A DNA stretch of 40,797 nucleotides, from assembly GCA_033764095.1 (NCBI GenBank), contig JANRJF010000439.1:1-40797 (forward strand), given 5' to 3'. The position numbers and the translations under genes were made by a program. This stretch comes from JBDTMT01 sp033764095 (lineage in GTDB: Bacteria > Desulfobacterota > Binatia > HRBIN30 > CADEER01). Of the stretch, positions 1 through 8,332 are shown piece after piece. The number at the start of each line of letters is the position of its first letter. Within the stretch, counting starts at the first letter, position 1. The notes beneath the pieces were generated by a model. That model was not told the DNA's origin. It saw only the letters and a list, made by a program, of their open reading frames with translations, and ran no database searches.

Positions 1-1
1 C

Positions 2-616
2 CCCGCCCCGCCGAGTCGCGCCGCGCGCGCCGCGGCGCGCGCGGCATTGGGCCTGCCGGCGAGCGGCCATTTGCTCGCGTTCTTCGGCGGGCTCGATCCG
101 AGCAAGGGCGTCGCCGACGTTGTCCACGCGGCAGGCGCCGCCGAGGCGGCGCTGGGCGAGACGCATCTGCTGGTGTGCGGGCGGCGCGCCGGGCGCAGCG
201 CGGCGGAGCTGGCGCTGCGCGCCGACCGGCTGCATGAGCGCGGCGAGATCGATGCGGTCGAAACGGCGCTCGTCGCCGCCGACCTGGTAGTGATGGCGAC
301 GCAGCGACGCCTGAGCGAGGCGTTGCCGGCGACCCTGTTGGAGGCGATGGCGTGCGGCACGCCGGTCGCCGCCTATGCCACCGGCGGCATGTGCGAGGTC
401 ATCGGCGCCGACGGTGGGGCCGGTCGCCTGGCGGCGCCGGACGACGCCGGCGATCTGGCCCGCGTCGTCATCGAGGTGCTGGGCGATCCACAGCAGCGCG
501 CTCGTCTCGCTGCCGCCGGGCTCGAACGGGTGCGCACGCGTTTCGCCAGCGAGTCGGCGGTCGATCGCTACGAAGCGCTCTTCGCTGCGCTCGGCCTCGC
601 CGCGCCCGCGCGGTGA
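2..616 (+). CDS. Glycosyltransferase family 4 (GT-B), C-terminal part, 5' truncated
   Basis: The frame is open to the left edge, so the N-terminal acceptor-binding domain lies outside the window and at least 204 residues of the C-terminal nucleotide-sugar domain remain. The start of that domain is visible as FFGGLDPSKGVADVV. The donor-binding signature EALPATLLEAMACGTPVAA, followed by GG..EVI, is the classic GT4 E-x7-E motif. Such enzymes transfer a sugar from an NDP-sugar in the cytoplasm, usually in lipopolysaccharide, capsule or exopolysaccharide assembly. The acceptor cannot be predicted. The next gene converges on it with only 2 bases between them. Confidence 0.9.
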   Translation, partial: PAPPSRAARAAARAALGLPASGHLLAFFGGLDPSKGVADVVHAAGAAEAALGETHLLVCGRRAGRSAAELALRADRLHERGEIDAVETALVAADLVVMATQRRLSEALPATLLEAMACGTPVAAYATGGMCEVIGADGGAGRLAAPDDAGDLARVVIEVLGDPQQRARLAAAGLERVRTRFASESAVDRYEALFAALGLAAPAR

Positions 617-618
617 GA

Positions 619-2085
619 TTACAATGGCGCGCAGTCGTCCTCGTTGCCCGTCCACCAGTCGGCGGCACTGCCCGCAACGGCCGACAGGCGATCGTAGAGC
701 GGGCGTTCGACGTAGCGTGCGACCTCGAGCATATCGCCGTTCAACCGCTGCGCCAGGAAGAGGCGGCCCTGGCTGATCACCGCGACCAGCGTATTGAGCG
801 CGGCAAGGTCGCGGCTTGGGTCGTCGCGGAAGAGCAGGACATCGGCCGGCGCACCGGCCTCCAGCACGCCGAGTTGCGGGACGCCGAGCGCTTCGCCGGC
901 AGCGCGCGTCGCCGCCGCCCAGGCGGCTTCCGGACCGAGCAGCGCGGCGAGCGTCTGCAGCTCGATCCACACGCCAGCGCCGGGTGCGAGGCCGGGGCTC
1001 GGCGCGCCCGAGCCGAGCGCAAGCGGCACCCCGGCGGCATGCAGCTGTGACAGCGCGGCGAGCATGGCGGTGACCGCGCCGGCGCGCGCGTCGGCGCCAA
1101 GCGGACCGACGGCCGCGACTTCGCGGCGCCAGCGCCGTTCGCGTTCGCTGCGCGGCAGCAGGGCGACGAAGGGGAGTTGCTCCAGCCCCGGCTGATCGAG
1201 CGCGGCGAACAGGTTCCAGCGCGCCGCGGCGCTGATCACCGTGGTGGTGGTGGGCAACGCGTGCGCCAGCTGGCTGGGCGCGTCGGCCGGCTGCGCCGCC
1301 CAGGCGCGCAGCCAGTCGGCGGCGGTGTGTCCCGGCGGCAGCGGTGGGAGCAGCGTCAGCGCGTCGATATCGCGGACGCCGGCATCGGCCGGCGCGACGC
1401 CGGCCGGCAGATCGCCCGTCAGCGGCAGGCCGTGCGCCGTCGCGGCGGCGCGCACCGCGGGCAGCGCCTCGGCGGGCAGGCTGCGATGGATGGCGAGGCA
1501 GTCGGCCCCGGCGGCGTCGAGCGCATCGACCACGCCGGCGGCGCTGCTCGCATCGACCCGCTCGCCGAGTCGACAGCCGGGCGCGGCGCCGGTGAGCATG
1601 CGACCGCAGGCGAGTACGCGCGGCCAGGGCGAGACGTCGGTGGCGAGCGCCTCGCGCAGCGCCGGCGGCGGCAGATCGACGCTGCCGAGCACGCGCACCG
1701 TCGTCACCCCGGCGTTGAGCCAGTAGATGCCGAACAGCCGCCGCAGGTGTGCCGGGCTCGGCAGGCGGCGCACCTGCATGTCGATCAGGCCGGGGAGCGC
1801 ATAGCGGCCGGCGAAGATGCGTTGGCTCGGCCGGCGCGGCTGGCGGTCGTCATCGGTGATCGAGGCGATGCGCCCGTCATCGATGGTGAGCACCTGATGC
1901 GGGCGGCGCTCGCGGCCCGGGTTGACGATGGTGAGATCGGCCAGCACCGGCATCGGCGGCACGACGCGCAAACGCGGCGGACGCAGGGTGAGACCGGCGC
2001 GCAGCAGCAGCACGGCGGCGAGGACAGCCGCGGCCCCGAGCAGCAGGGCGCGCAGTCGCTTCACAAGCGCCTCGCGGTTGGCCAT
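619..2085 (-). CDS. Membrane-anchored amidohydrolase-like protein lacking metal ligands
   Basis: This 488-residue protein has an N-terminal hydrophobic anchor (about residues 9-32) and then the architecture of imidazolonepropionase-like amidohydrolases: a short beta-sandwich (ADLTIVNPGRE...), the strand GRYALPGLID, a barrel with WLNAGVTTVRVLGS, and the C-terminal GVLEAGAPADVLLF. The residues that normally bind metal are missing. HxH after GLID is replaced by MQVRR, the His of the H-A-x-G-x-P-V-x-x-H region by Asp (GLPLTGD), the EH motif by DALT, and the final Asp by Gly (LALGSGAPSPG). It is therefore probably a non-catalytic homologue facing the periplasm. The start was chosen to give a clean signal anchor, although no strong Shine-Dalgarno sequence precedes it. 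Confidence 0.8.
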   Translation of the reverse strand: MANREALVKRLRALLLGAAAVLAAVLLLRAGLTLRPPRLRVVPPMPVLADLTIVNPGRERRPHQVLTIDDGRIASITDDDRQPRRPSQRIFAGRYALPGLIDMQVRRLPSPAHLRRLFGIYWLNAGVTTVRVLGSVDLPPPALREALATDVSPWPRVLACGRMLTGAAPGCRLGERVDASSAAGVVDALDAAGADCLAIHRSLPAEALPAVRAAATAHGLPLTGDLPAGVAPADAGVRDIDALTLLPPLPPGHTAADWLRAWAAQPADAPSQLAHALPTTTTVISAAARWNLFAALDQPGLEQLPFVALLPRSERERRWRREVAAVGPLGADARAGAVTAMLAALSQLHAAGVPLALGSGAPSPGLAPGAGVWIELQTLAALLGPEAAWAAATRAAGEALGVPQLGVLEAGAPADVLLFRDDPSRDLAALNTLVAVISQGRLFLAQRLNGDMLEVARYVERPLYDRLSAVAGSAADWWTGNEDDCAPL

Positions 2086-2129
2086 AGGTGCGCAGCCGTC
2101 GCAGCGGCGGTGATCAGCGGGAGGGGTGT

Positions 2130-2336
2130 ATGGCGCAGGCGCAGGGCGGGATCGGCGGCTTCGTACGGCTGTGGCTGGTGCTCGCTTTCTCGTACGCGCT
2201 GCTGCGGCTGCTCACCGACCTGCTGATTTCGGGCTACGTCGACATCCGTACGGCGACGCTGGTCGAGTACGCCATCGTGCCGTTCGGCCAGACGCTCGTC
2301 TGCCGCATCGTCTCCGGGCGCGCGCGACCTATCTGA
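2130..2336 (+). CDS. Small hydrophobic membrane protein, unknown function
   Basis: This is a 68-residue protein with one clear hydrophobic segment (about 13-31, VRLWLVLAFSYALLRLLTD) and a second, weaker one near residues 40-58. The ATG at 2130 is preceded by a purine-rich GGGAGGGG at good distance, so I prefer it to the upstream in-frame ATG at 2088. It is divergent from the amidohydrolase-like gene. It has no recognisable family or motif, but hydrophobicity and the ribosome-binding site support a real inner-membrane protein. It could still be a spurious frame in G+C-rich DNA. Confidence 0.5.
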   Translation: MAQAQGGIGGFVRLWLVLAFSYALLRLLTDLLISGYVDIRTATLVEYAIVPFGQTLVCRIVSGRARPI

Positions 2337-2362
2337 CCGCGCGCGCCGGTCGTCCGAGAGCG

Positions 2363-3250
2363 TCAGAGCAGCGGCAGGACGCCGGCAAAGCTGCGGCGCC
2401 GCGCCAGCATCCAGGTGCCGCCGAAGAGCAGCGCGACGCAGAGCGCCGCCAGGCCAGCCTCGCTGGTGGTCGGCGCGCGGGCGCCGCCGTTGCAGCCGGG
2501 CAGCGCGCCGAAGTCGATGAACGCGAACGGCGCGCTCGGCGAGCCGCTCAGCGCGATGTCGGCGACCAGGTTCGGGCGCACCGGGAAGCAGGCCGGCCGC
2601 AGTACGAAGCCGCCGCTCACCAGTTGGACCGGGAAGTCGGGCACGCAGAGGTGCGTCGGGCTGCTCGGGTTGGGATACGGCGCCAGCTCCTTCAGCATCG
2701 TGACGCCGTCCGCCTCGCTCTGACCGACCGTGACCTTCGCCGCCGGGCCGCCGGCCGCGCAGACGTTGCCGAAGCCGGTCCCCGCCGGGTTGCCGGGCTG
2801 GGTGATCAGGCCGGAGACCAGCTTGAGCGGGCCGGATGCACCTGCGCCGGCGCCGCTGCCGCTGTGCGCGCTCGAGCTCGGCATGCAGCTCGCGATCGTG
2901 TTGCAGAAGCTCGCCGTGGTCGGCACGAACGGGTAGTCGGAGTACGAGCAGTCGTCGAAGGTGATCTCGAGGAAGTCGGAGCTGACGAAGCCGTCGCCCG
3001 CACAGTTGCCGGTGCAGGGCACCAGCTTGTTCGGCCCGTCGGGCTGCGAGCCGATGACCTCCACTTCGCCCGAGTTGCCGACCGTCGCGCCGAAGGTGCA
3101 GTCGTCGGAATCTTTGCCGTCGTCGTCGGCGTCGATGAACGCGACCTCGGAGCTGCCGGCGACGAGCAGTTGCTGCGGCTGCGCCACCGCTACCCGAGCG
3201 AGCGTCAGGCTCGCTCCAACCACCAGTGCCATCGCGGCCGTTCGCATCAT
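2363..3250 (-). CDS. Secreted Cys- and Asp-rich protein with CTERM-like sorting tail
   Basis: The protein has 295 residues with a signal peptide (about 1-23, ending ARVAVAQP). Near residue 40 it has an acidic loop (DADDDGKDSDD) that looks calcium-binding, and several Cys pairs in a Gly/Ser-rich ectodomain. It ends in a tripartite tail: a PTTSEAG motif, a hydrophobic helix of about 18 residues and a basic RRR cluster. This tail resembles IPTL-CTERM/PEP-CTERM signals, which sortase-like membrane enzymes such as exosortase recognise. That implies surface display or retention. A GAGGGAG ribosome-binding site lies upstream. No enzymatic domain is recognised, and no exosortase is encoded in this window. 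Confidence 0.75.
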   Translation of the reverse strand: MMRTAAMALVVGASLTLARVAVAQPQQLLVAGSSEVAFIDADDDGKDSDDCTFGATVGNSGEVEVIGSQPDGPNKLVPCTGNCAGDGFVSSDFLEITFDDCSYSDYPFVPTTASFCNTIASCMPSSSAHSGSGAGAGASGPLKLVSGLITQPGNPAGTGFGNVCAAGGPAAKVTVGQSEADGVTMLKELAPYPNPSSPTHLCVPDFPVQLVSGGFVLRPACFPVRPNLVADIALSGSPSAPFAFIDFGALPGCNGGARAPTTSEAGLAALCVALLFGGTWMLARRRSFAGVLPLL

Positions 3251-3355
3251 CGCCGTCTCCCTCGTCGCCCGGGTCCCACCGTGGCACGTGACGCGCCACG
3301 ACGACCGCGCCCGCCTAGCGCGTTTGTAGTAGTCCTGTCAATTCAAAATCCCATT

Positions 3356-5587
3356 TCACTCGCGCACGGCGGTTAGCGCGCTGAGCTGATCGGCGAAGAG
3401 ACGGCAGAAGGGCGGGCAGGCGTCGCGCAAGCTGGCGACCGAGCCGTCACCGACCAGCCGGCCGTGCTCCAGCACCAGCACGCGCTCGAAGCGCGCGATG
3501 GTCGAGAGGCGGTGGGCGATCACCAGCGTCGTGCGCTGCCGCAGCCAGGCGTCGAGCTGGGCGAAGATCTGCGCCTCGGTCTCGCTGTCGAGCGCGCTGG
3601 TCGCCTCGTCCAGCACCAGCACGGCCGGCTCGCGCAGAATGGCGCGGGCGAGCGCGAGGCGTTGCTTCTGTCCGACCGAGAGACTGCGCCCCGCCTCGGC
3701 GATCGGCGTGTCGAGGCCGGCCGGCAGCGCCTGCACGACGGCCGACAGTCCCGCAGCGGCGAGGGCAGCATCGATGCGCGGGCGTGGCGCCTCCCAGGCC
3801 CCGTAGCGCAGATTGTCGAGCACGCTGCCGCTGAACAGGAAGGGCTCCTGCTCGACCACGCAGACGGCGCGGCGCAGCGCGGCGAGATCGAGGTCCGGCA
3901 ATGGCACGCCGTCGAGCGACACGCGCCCGGACCGCGGCTCGGCGAAGCGCACCAGCAGTTTGGCCAGCGTGCTCTTGCCGCCGCCGCTCGCCGCGACCAA
4001 TCCGACCGGCGCGCCGGGGGTGAGCGTGAGCGTCAGCTCCTGCAGCACCGGCGCATCGTCGCGGTAGTGAAAGCTGACCGCTTCCAGCGCGACGGCGCCG
4101 CGCGGCGCCGGCAGCGCGGTCGCGCCGCCGTGCTCGACCGCCGGCGCGTCGATGATCTCGTAGACGCGCGCCGCCGCCGCCAGATTGCGCTGCAGCAGGC
4201 CCTGGACGTCGCTCAGCCGGCGCAGCGGCTCGAGCGTCTGCAGCAGGTAGAGACAGAAGGCGAGCAGGCCGCCGGCGGAGATGGCGCCGGACAGCACCTG
4301 GCTGGTGCCGTACCAGACGATCGCCCACAGGCCGGTGCCGGTGAGGATCCACACCGCCGCCACCAACAGGCTCGCCGACCACTCGCCGCGCAGCACGGCG
4401 TGTCGATAGCTTCGGTTGCGAGCCGCGAAGCGGGCGCGTTCGTGCGCCTCGGCATTGAAACCCTTGATGGTCGAGAGGCCGCGCAGCGCATCCTGCAGCG
4501 TGGCGGTGAGATCGCCGATCGCGGCCTGCGCATGACGGCTGCGGCGACGGATGACGCTGCCCATCGCGGCCAGCACGCCGAGCACCAGCGGAACGACGGT
4601 CAATGTCAGGAGTGCCAGCCGCCACTGCAGCGCGAACGCCATCGCCAGCGCGCCGACGATCACCAGCCCTTCGCCGACCAGCCGCTTCAGTACATCGCCG
4701 ACGAAGCCGGCGAGTGCGCCGCTGTCGGTGAGGATGCGCGACGCCAGCGCACCGCTGTGGTTCGCCTGCGCGGCCTCGAGGCGCAACGCCAGTACGCGTG
4801 CCAGGGCGCGGTTGCGCAGCCGCTCGACCAGCCGCTGGCTGACGCTGTCGAGCACGTAGCGGGAGGCGAACACGGAGGCGATCAGCAGCGCGGTGACGCC
4901 GAGGCTGGCGCGCAGCAGCGGCGCGACGCTGGCCGCGTCGCCGGCGAGCGGACCGTCGGCCCAGCGCTTCACCAACCAGGTGAGCGCCAGTTGCGCCCCG
5001 CTGAGCGTGATCAGGCTGACGACGGCGATGGCGACGCGGCCGCGGAATTCCAGGCAGTCGTGGACCAGGCGGCGAAAGACGCCGCGCGCCGCGGCGTTAC
5101 CGCTTGCGGCCGCCGCCGGCCGCCAGCCGGCGCGCAGTGAGCGCAGCGCGCGTTGCCAGTGACCGAGCGTGTCCCACGCCAGTCGGCGCGCCTGCAGCCG
5201 CGCCCGCGGGTCGTGCCCGAGCCGGCGCGCGATGTCCCACTGCTGGCGCGTCTTGCGGCCGAGCTGCGCCGCTTGGTCGCGCAGCCAACGGCGCCACGAC
5301 CACACCTCGACGACCAACTCCTCGCCGCCCAGGGCGCGGAAGGCGCTGAGTCGCTTGTGGCCGTCGGCGACCAGGAAGCGGTCGCCCCAGCGCACCACGG
5401 CGACCGGCGGAAAGCGCTCTCCGCGTCGCATCGCGGCCTGGTAGTCGGCGATGCGCTCGGCGGCGTGCGAGACGACCAGCAGGTCGACGACGCGCTCCAG
5501 CCGCACGCGGCGCGTCGGGCCGCGCGCTTGCGCCGCGTCGAAACAGGTGGTCGGTGCGGCGTCGCGCCGCAACTCGGGCAGGGCCAT
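3356..5587 (-). CDS. ParB/sulfiredoxin-like domain fused to ABC exporter (MsbA-type)
   Basis: The 743-residue protein has three parts. Residues 28-97 form a ParB/sulfiredoxin-like domain (VVDLLVV...RFPPVAVV...FLVADGHKRLSAFRALG) with the conserved DGHKR. Residues 100-175 are a basic helical linker. The rest is a complete half-transporter: six transmembrane helices (about 185-460), Walker A AASGGGKST (533-540), Q-loop Q580, signature LSVGQ (636-640), Walker B LVLDEATSALD and H-loop H692. Export of a lipid, glycolipid or hydrophobic compound by a homodimer is likely. The start ATG (5587) is set by domain content; a longer reading would begin inside the divergent gene. An exporter alone is normally about 600 residues, so the N-terminal extension is the oddity. 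Confidence 0.9.
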   Translation of the reverse strand: MALPELRRDAAPTTCFDAAQARGPTRRVRLERVVDLLVVSHAAERIADYQAAMRRGERFPPVAVVRWGDRFLVADGHKRLSAFRALGGEELVVEVWSWRRWLRDQAAQLGRKTRQQWDIARRLGHDPRARLQARRLAWDTLGHWQRALRSLRAGWRPAAAASGNAAARGVFRRLVHDCLEFRGRVAIAVVSLITLSGAQLALTWLVKRWADGPLAGDAASVAPLLRASLGVTALLIASVFASRYVLDSVSQRLVERLRNRALARVLALRLEAAQANHSGALASRILTDSGALAGFVGDVLKRLVGEGLVIVGALAMAFALQWRLALLTLTVVPLVLGVLAAMGSVIRRRSRHAQAAIGDLTATLQDALRGLSTIKGFNAEAHERARFAARNRSYRHAVLRGEWSASLLVAAVWILTGTGLWAIVWYGTSQVLSGAISAGGLLAFCLYLLQTLEPLRRLSDVQGLLQRNLAAAARVYEIIDAPAVEHGGATALPAPRGAVALEAVSFHYRDDAPVLQELTLTLTPGAPVGLVAASGGGKSTLAKLLVRFAEPRSGRVSLDGVPLPDLDLAALRRAVCVVEQEPFLFSGSVLDNLRYGAWEAPRPRIDAALAAAGLSAVVQALPAGLDTPIAEAGRSLSVGQKQRLALARAILREPAVLVLDEATSALDSETEAQIFAQLDAWLRQRTTLVIAHRLSTIARFERVLVLEHGRLVGDGSVASLRDACPPFCRLFADQLSALTAVRE

Positions 5588-5639
5588 GGGAGCGGTCTCG
5601 CCATACCACGGAACGATTCGATTGCGCGCCGCCGCCGCC

Positions 5640-6890
5640 ATGCGCGACAAGGCTGCGGCAGGAGGCGGTACGGTTCCCGAAGCGCGACAGCAGATGGCCG
5701 GGCGCGGCGGCGTCGATGCGGCGCTCGCCTGGCTGCGGCGCGGTTGGCCGGTGCTGCTGGTGGCGATGCTGGCGGTGCACCTCATCGCCGTCGTGCTGCG
5801 GCGCGCCGCGCACCCCGGCGACTTCGACATCTCGCGCGAGCTTGGCCGCCGCCTGCTGGCCGGTGAGCCGCTCTATGCCGGCGGCCTGCACTACCCGTAC
5901 ATGCCGACGGCGGCGCTGTGGTTCGCGCCGCTGGCGCTGCTGCCGCCGTGGCTCGGCTTCGCGCTGCGTTACGCCGCGGCGATCGGCGCGCTGTGGTTGG
6001 TGCTGCGATGGTGCGCGTCGCTCGCCGCGGTCGAGGTCGGGCGACGGGTGCTGGTCGGCGCCCTCACCCTGGGGCTCGGCGCGCACTACGTGTGGAGGGA
6101 CCTCGACGACAGCGGACCACACCTCATCCTGCTGGCGTTGCTGATCGGCGGACTGCTGGCGGCGCAGCGCGGTCGCACCGCCGGCGCCGCCGCACTGTTC
6201 GGGCTCGCCGCGGCGCTGAAGGCGCCGAACGCGCTGCTGCTGCCGTTCCTGCTCTGGAAGCGGCAGTGGCATCTGGCGGCGCTGTCGCTGGCGGCGCTGG
6301 TGGCATGGACCGCGCTGCCCGCCTTGGTGATGGGCCCGGCCTCTTGGTGGGCGCAGCAGCGCCAATGGGCCGCAACCGCGCTCGCGTCGGCGGTCGGCGC
6401 ACCGCAACCCGGCCCACGGGCGAGCGAGGCGCGCGTGCAGAACCAGTCGCTGCGTCGCCTGCTGAGTGCCGCGTCGCCGCGCGGCGCGGCGATCGTGCCG
6501 GCCGCCGCGATTGCGCTGCTCGCCGCATTGGCGTGGTGGACGCGCCGGCGCCCGGCGATGCCGGGTGACGCGGCGCGCTGGCTGGCCGAGCTGGCCGCGC
6601 TGCTGATCGCCGCGCTGCTGCTGTCGCCCGTCACCTGGGTGCAGCATTGCGTGCTGGCGCTGCCGGCGTTGTACGTCGTTGTCGCTCGGGCCGACGCGCT
6701 GCGCTGGCCGGCCCCGGTGGTTGCCGCCCTGTCGCTGTTTGCCGTGCTCGCGCTGCTGCTCAATCGCGAGCTGCTCGGCCGTGAGTGGTACCTCGCGCTG
6801 CTCGCCGTTGGCCTGCATACCCTGGCGCTGTTGGTGCTGCTCGGGTTGCTGATTGCCACCGCACCGCGAGCGAGCGACGGCGCGTCTTGA
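5640..6890 (+). CDS. GT-C family polytopic glycosyltransferase (GT87/DUF2029-like)
   Basis: This is a roughly 416-residue protein with about ten transmembrane helices. Features of the GT87 (mannosyltransferase-like) family are an early periplasmic loop with an acidic pair (HPGDFDISRELGRRLLAGEPLY), the pattern LHYPYMPTAALWFAPLALLP, and GLAAALKAPNALLLPFLLWK. Such enzymes use polyprenyl-phosphate sugars on the periplasmic side. The start is uncertain: ATG 5640 and ATG 5694 are both in frame, and neither has a good ribosome-binding site. It is divergent from the ABC exporter and overlaps the next gene by one base, so the two are probably co-translated. Confidence 0.82.
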   Translation: MRDKAAAGGGTVPEARQQMAGRGGVDAALAWLRRGWPVLLVAMLAVHLIAVVLRRAAHPGDFDISRELGRRLLAGEPLYAGGLHYPYMPTAALWFAPLALLPPWLGFALRYAAAIGALWLVLRWCASLAAVEVGRRVLVGALTLGLGAHYVWRDLDDSGPHLILLALLIGGLLAAQRGRTAGAAALFGLAAALKAPNALLLPFLLWKRQWHLAALSLAALVAWTALPALVMGPASWWAQQRQWAATALASAVGAPQPGPRASEARVQNQSLRRLLSAASPRGAAIVPAAAIALLAALAWWTRRRPAMPGDAARWLAELAALLIAALLLSPVTWVQHCVLALPALYVVVARADALRWPAPVVAALSLFAVLALLLNRELLGREWYLALLAVGLHTLALLVLLGLLIATAPRASDGAS

Positions 6891-8332
6891 TGAGCGCCGC
6901 CGCGGCGCGCCGCGCCATCCTGCTCGCGCTGCTGTTCGGCACGCTCTGCCGAGTTGCGCAGTACGCGGCCAATCTCTCGCTCTGGCACGACGAGGCGTTC
7001 GTCGCGCTGATCGTGCGCAACGTGCCGGTCGCGGCGCTGCTCGGGCCGCTCGACTGGAACGAGCCGTCGCCGCCCGGGTTCCTGGCGGTGGAGAAGGTTG
7101 TCGTCGCCGCGTTCGGCGAATCGGAGCGCTCGCTGCGGCTGGTGCCCTTGCTGGCCGCGATCGGTGGATTGCTGGCCGTCGCCCGGCTCGCGCTGCGCGC
7201 CTGCCTCGATCGTCGCGGGGCGGTCTGCGCCGTCCTGCTGGCGGCCGCCTCGAAAGCGCTGATCATCGATGCGGCCCAGGTGAAGCACTTCAGCCTCGAC
7301 TTCTTCATCGCCGCGGTGATGGCGACCCTGGCGTGGCGCGCGTCTCGCGATGGTGGCGGGCGTCGAGCGGCGGTGCTCGCCTGGGGCGGCGTCGCCGTCG
7401 TCGGGTTGTGGCTGTCGTATGCGGTCGTCTTCAGTGTCGGCGGTCATGGCGCGGTGTTGGTGTCGGATGCGTGGCGCCGTCGCTCCCGAGCCGCGGTGCG
7501 TGCGTTGGCAACAGTCGGCATCGCGCTGGCGCTGTCGGCGGCGATCCTCTCGACGGCGGTGCTCGCGCAGCGCAGCGGTGCGGTGGTCGAGTTCTGGTCG
7601 GCGCAGTTTCCGCCGCGCGACGGGATCGCGGCGCTGCTGGTCTGGCTGCTGCGCGCAGCGGTCGCGATGTTCGACCAATTGTGGCGCCCGCTCGGCGGTC
7701 TGCTGCTCGCGCCGGCGGCGTTCGGCGCGCTGGCCTGGTGGCGCAGCGATCGGCGGCCGCTGCTCGCCATCCTGACCCTGCCGGTGCTCGGCTCCCTCGC
7801 CGCCGCGGCGGTTGGATGGTGGCCGTTCGGCGGCACGCAGCACATGCGCTTCGCCGCGCCGGCCCTGCTGTTGTTGGCGGGCGATGGACTCGGCCAATTG
7901 TACGGTCGACTGCTGTCGCAGCAGCCGCGGCTGGCGCGAGCGGGAGTGGCGGCAGTGTTGGTACCGGGCGTGCTGTACGCCGCATGGCACGTGGCCGCGC
8001 CACATCAGCGTCACGCCATGCGCGAGGCGATCGCCTTCATGCAGGCGCGCGCGCAGCCCGAGGACCGGCTGGCGGTGTTCGATCCGGCGTCATTCGCGTT
8101 CTACACCGGCATCGACATGCGGGGCGCGCCGTTGGTGCTGCCGTCGGCGGTGCGCGTATGGGTGGTGACGCCGACGTCGTCGCACGGCGACCTTGCCCCG
8201 GTCGTCCAGGCGTTCATCGAGCAGCTCGCCGCGCAGCGGCCGCGGCAGCAGGAGCAGGTGCGGGGCGGCGCGGCGGCCTACCTCTTCGGCGCCGCCGGCG
8301 CGGCGGACGACGTCAGCGAAAGTCGTAGATGA
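6890..8332 (+). CDS. GT-C family glycosyltransferase (GT39/PMT-like)
   Basis: The 480-residue polytopic protein begins at an ATG that overlaps the stop of the previous gene (TGATGA). After the first helix comes the PMT-type acidic loop NLSLWHDEAFVALIV, which probably holds the catalytic Asp, then WNEPSPPGFLAVEKVV and ERSLRLVPLLAAIGGLLAV, the usual GT39 layout. The final 110 residues form a soluble periplasmic domain. It is likely to move a sugar from a polyprenyl-phosphate donor to an envelope acceptor. Its last 20 bases overlap the 3' end of the convergent gene. Donor and acceptor cannot be inferred. Confidence 0.82.
   Translation: MSAAAARRAILLALLFGTLCRVAQYAANLSLWHDEAFVALIVRNVPVAALLGPLDWNEPSPPGFLAVEKVVVAAFGESERSLRLVPLLAAIGGLLAVARLALRACLDRRGAVCAVLLAAASKALIIDAAQVKHFSLDFFIAAVMATLAWRASRDGGGRRAAVLAWGGVAVVGLWLSYAVVFSVGGHGAVLVSDAWRRRSRAAVRALATVGIALALSAAILSTAVLAQRSGAVVEFWSAQFPPRDGIAALLVWLLRAAVAMFDQLWRPLGGLLLAPAAFGALAWWRSDRRPLLAILTLPVLGSLAAAAVGWWPFGGTQHMRFAAPALLLLAGDGLGQLYGRLLSQQPRLARAGVAAVLVPGVLYAAWHVAAPHQRHAMREAIAFMQARAQPEDRLAVFDPASFAFYTGIDMRGAPLVLPSAVRVWVVTPTSSHGDLAPVVQAFIEQLAAQRPRQQEQVRGGAAAYLFGAAGAADDVSESRR

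Noticed and set aside
6086..8014. Long open frame on the minus strand opposite the two GT-C genes.
   Set aside because: It is rich in Arg, Gln and Ala with no hydrophobic or domain pattern, typical of antisense frames in G+C-rich DNA. The plus-strand proteins show clear GT-C motifs.
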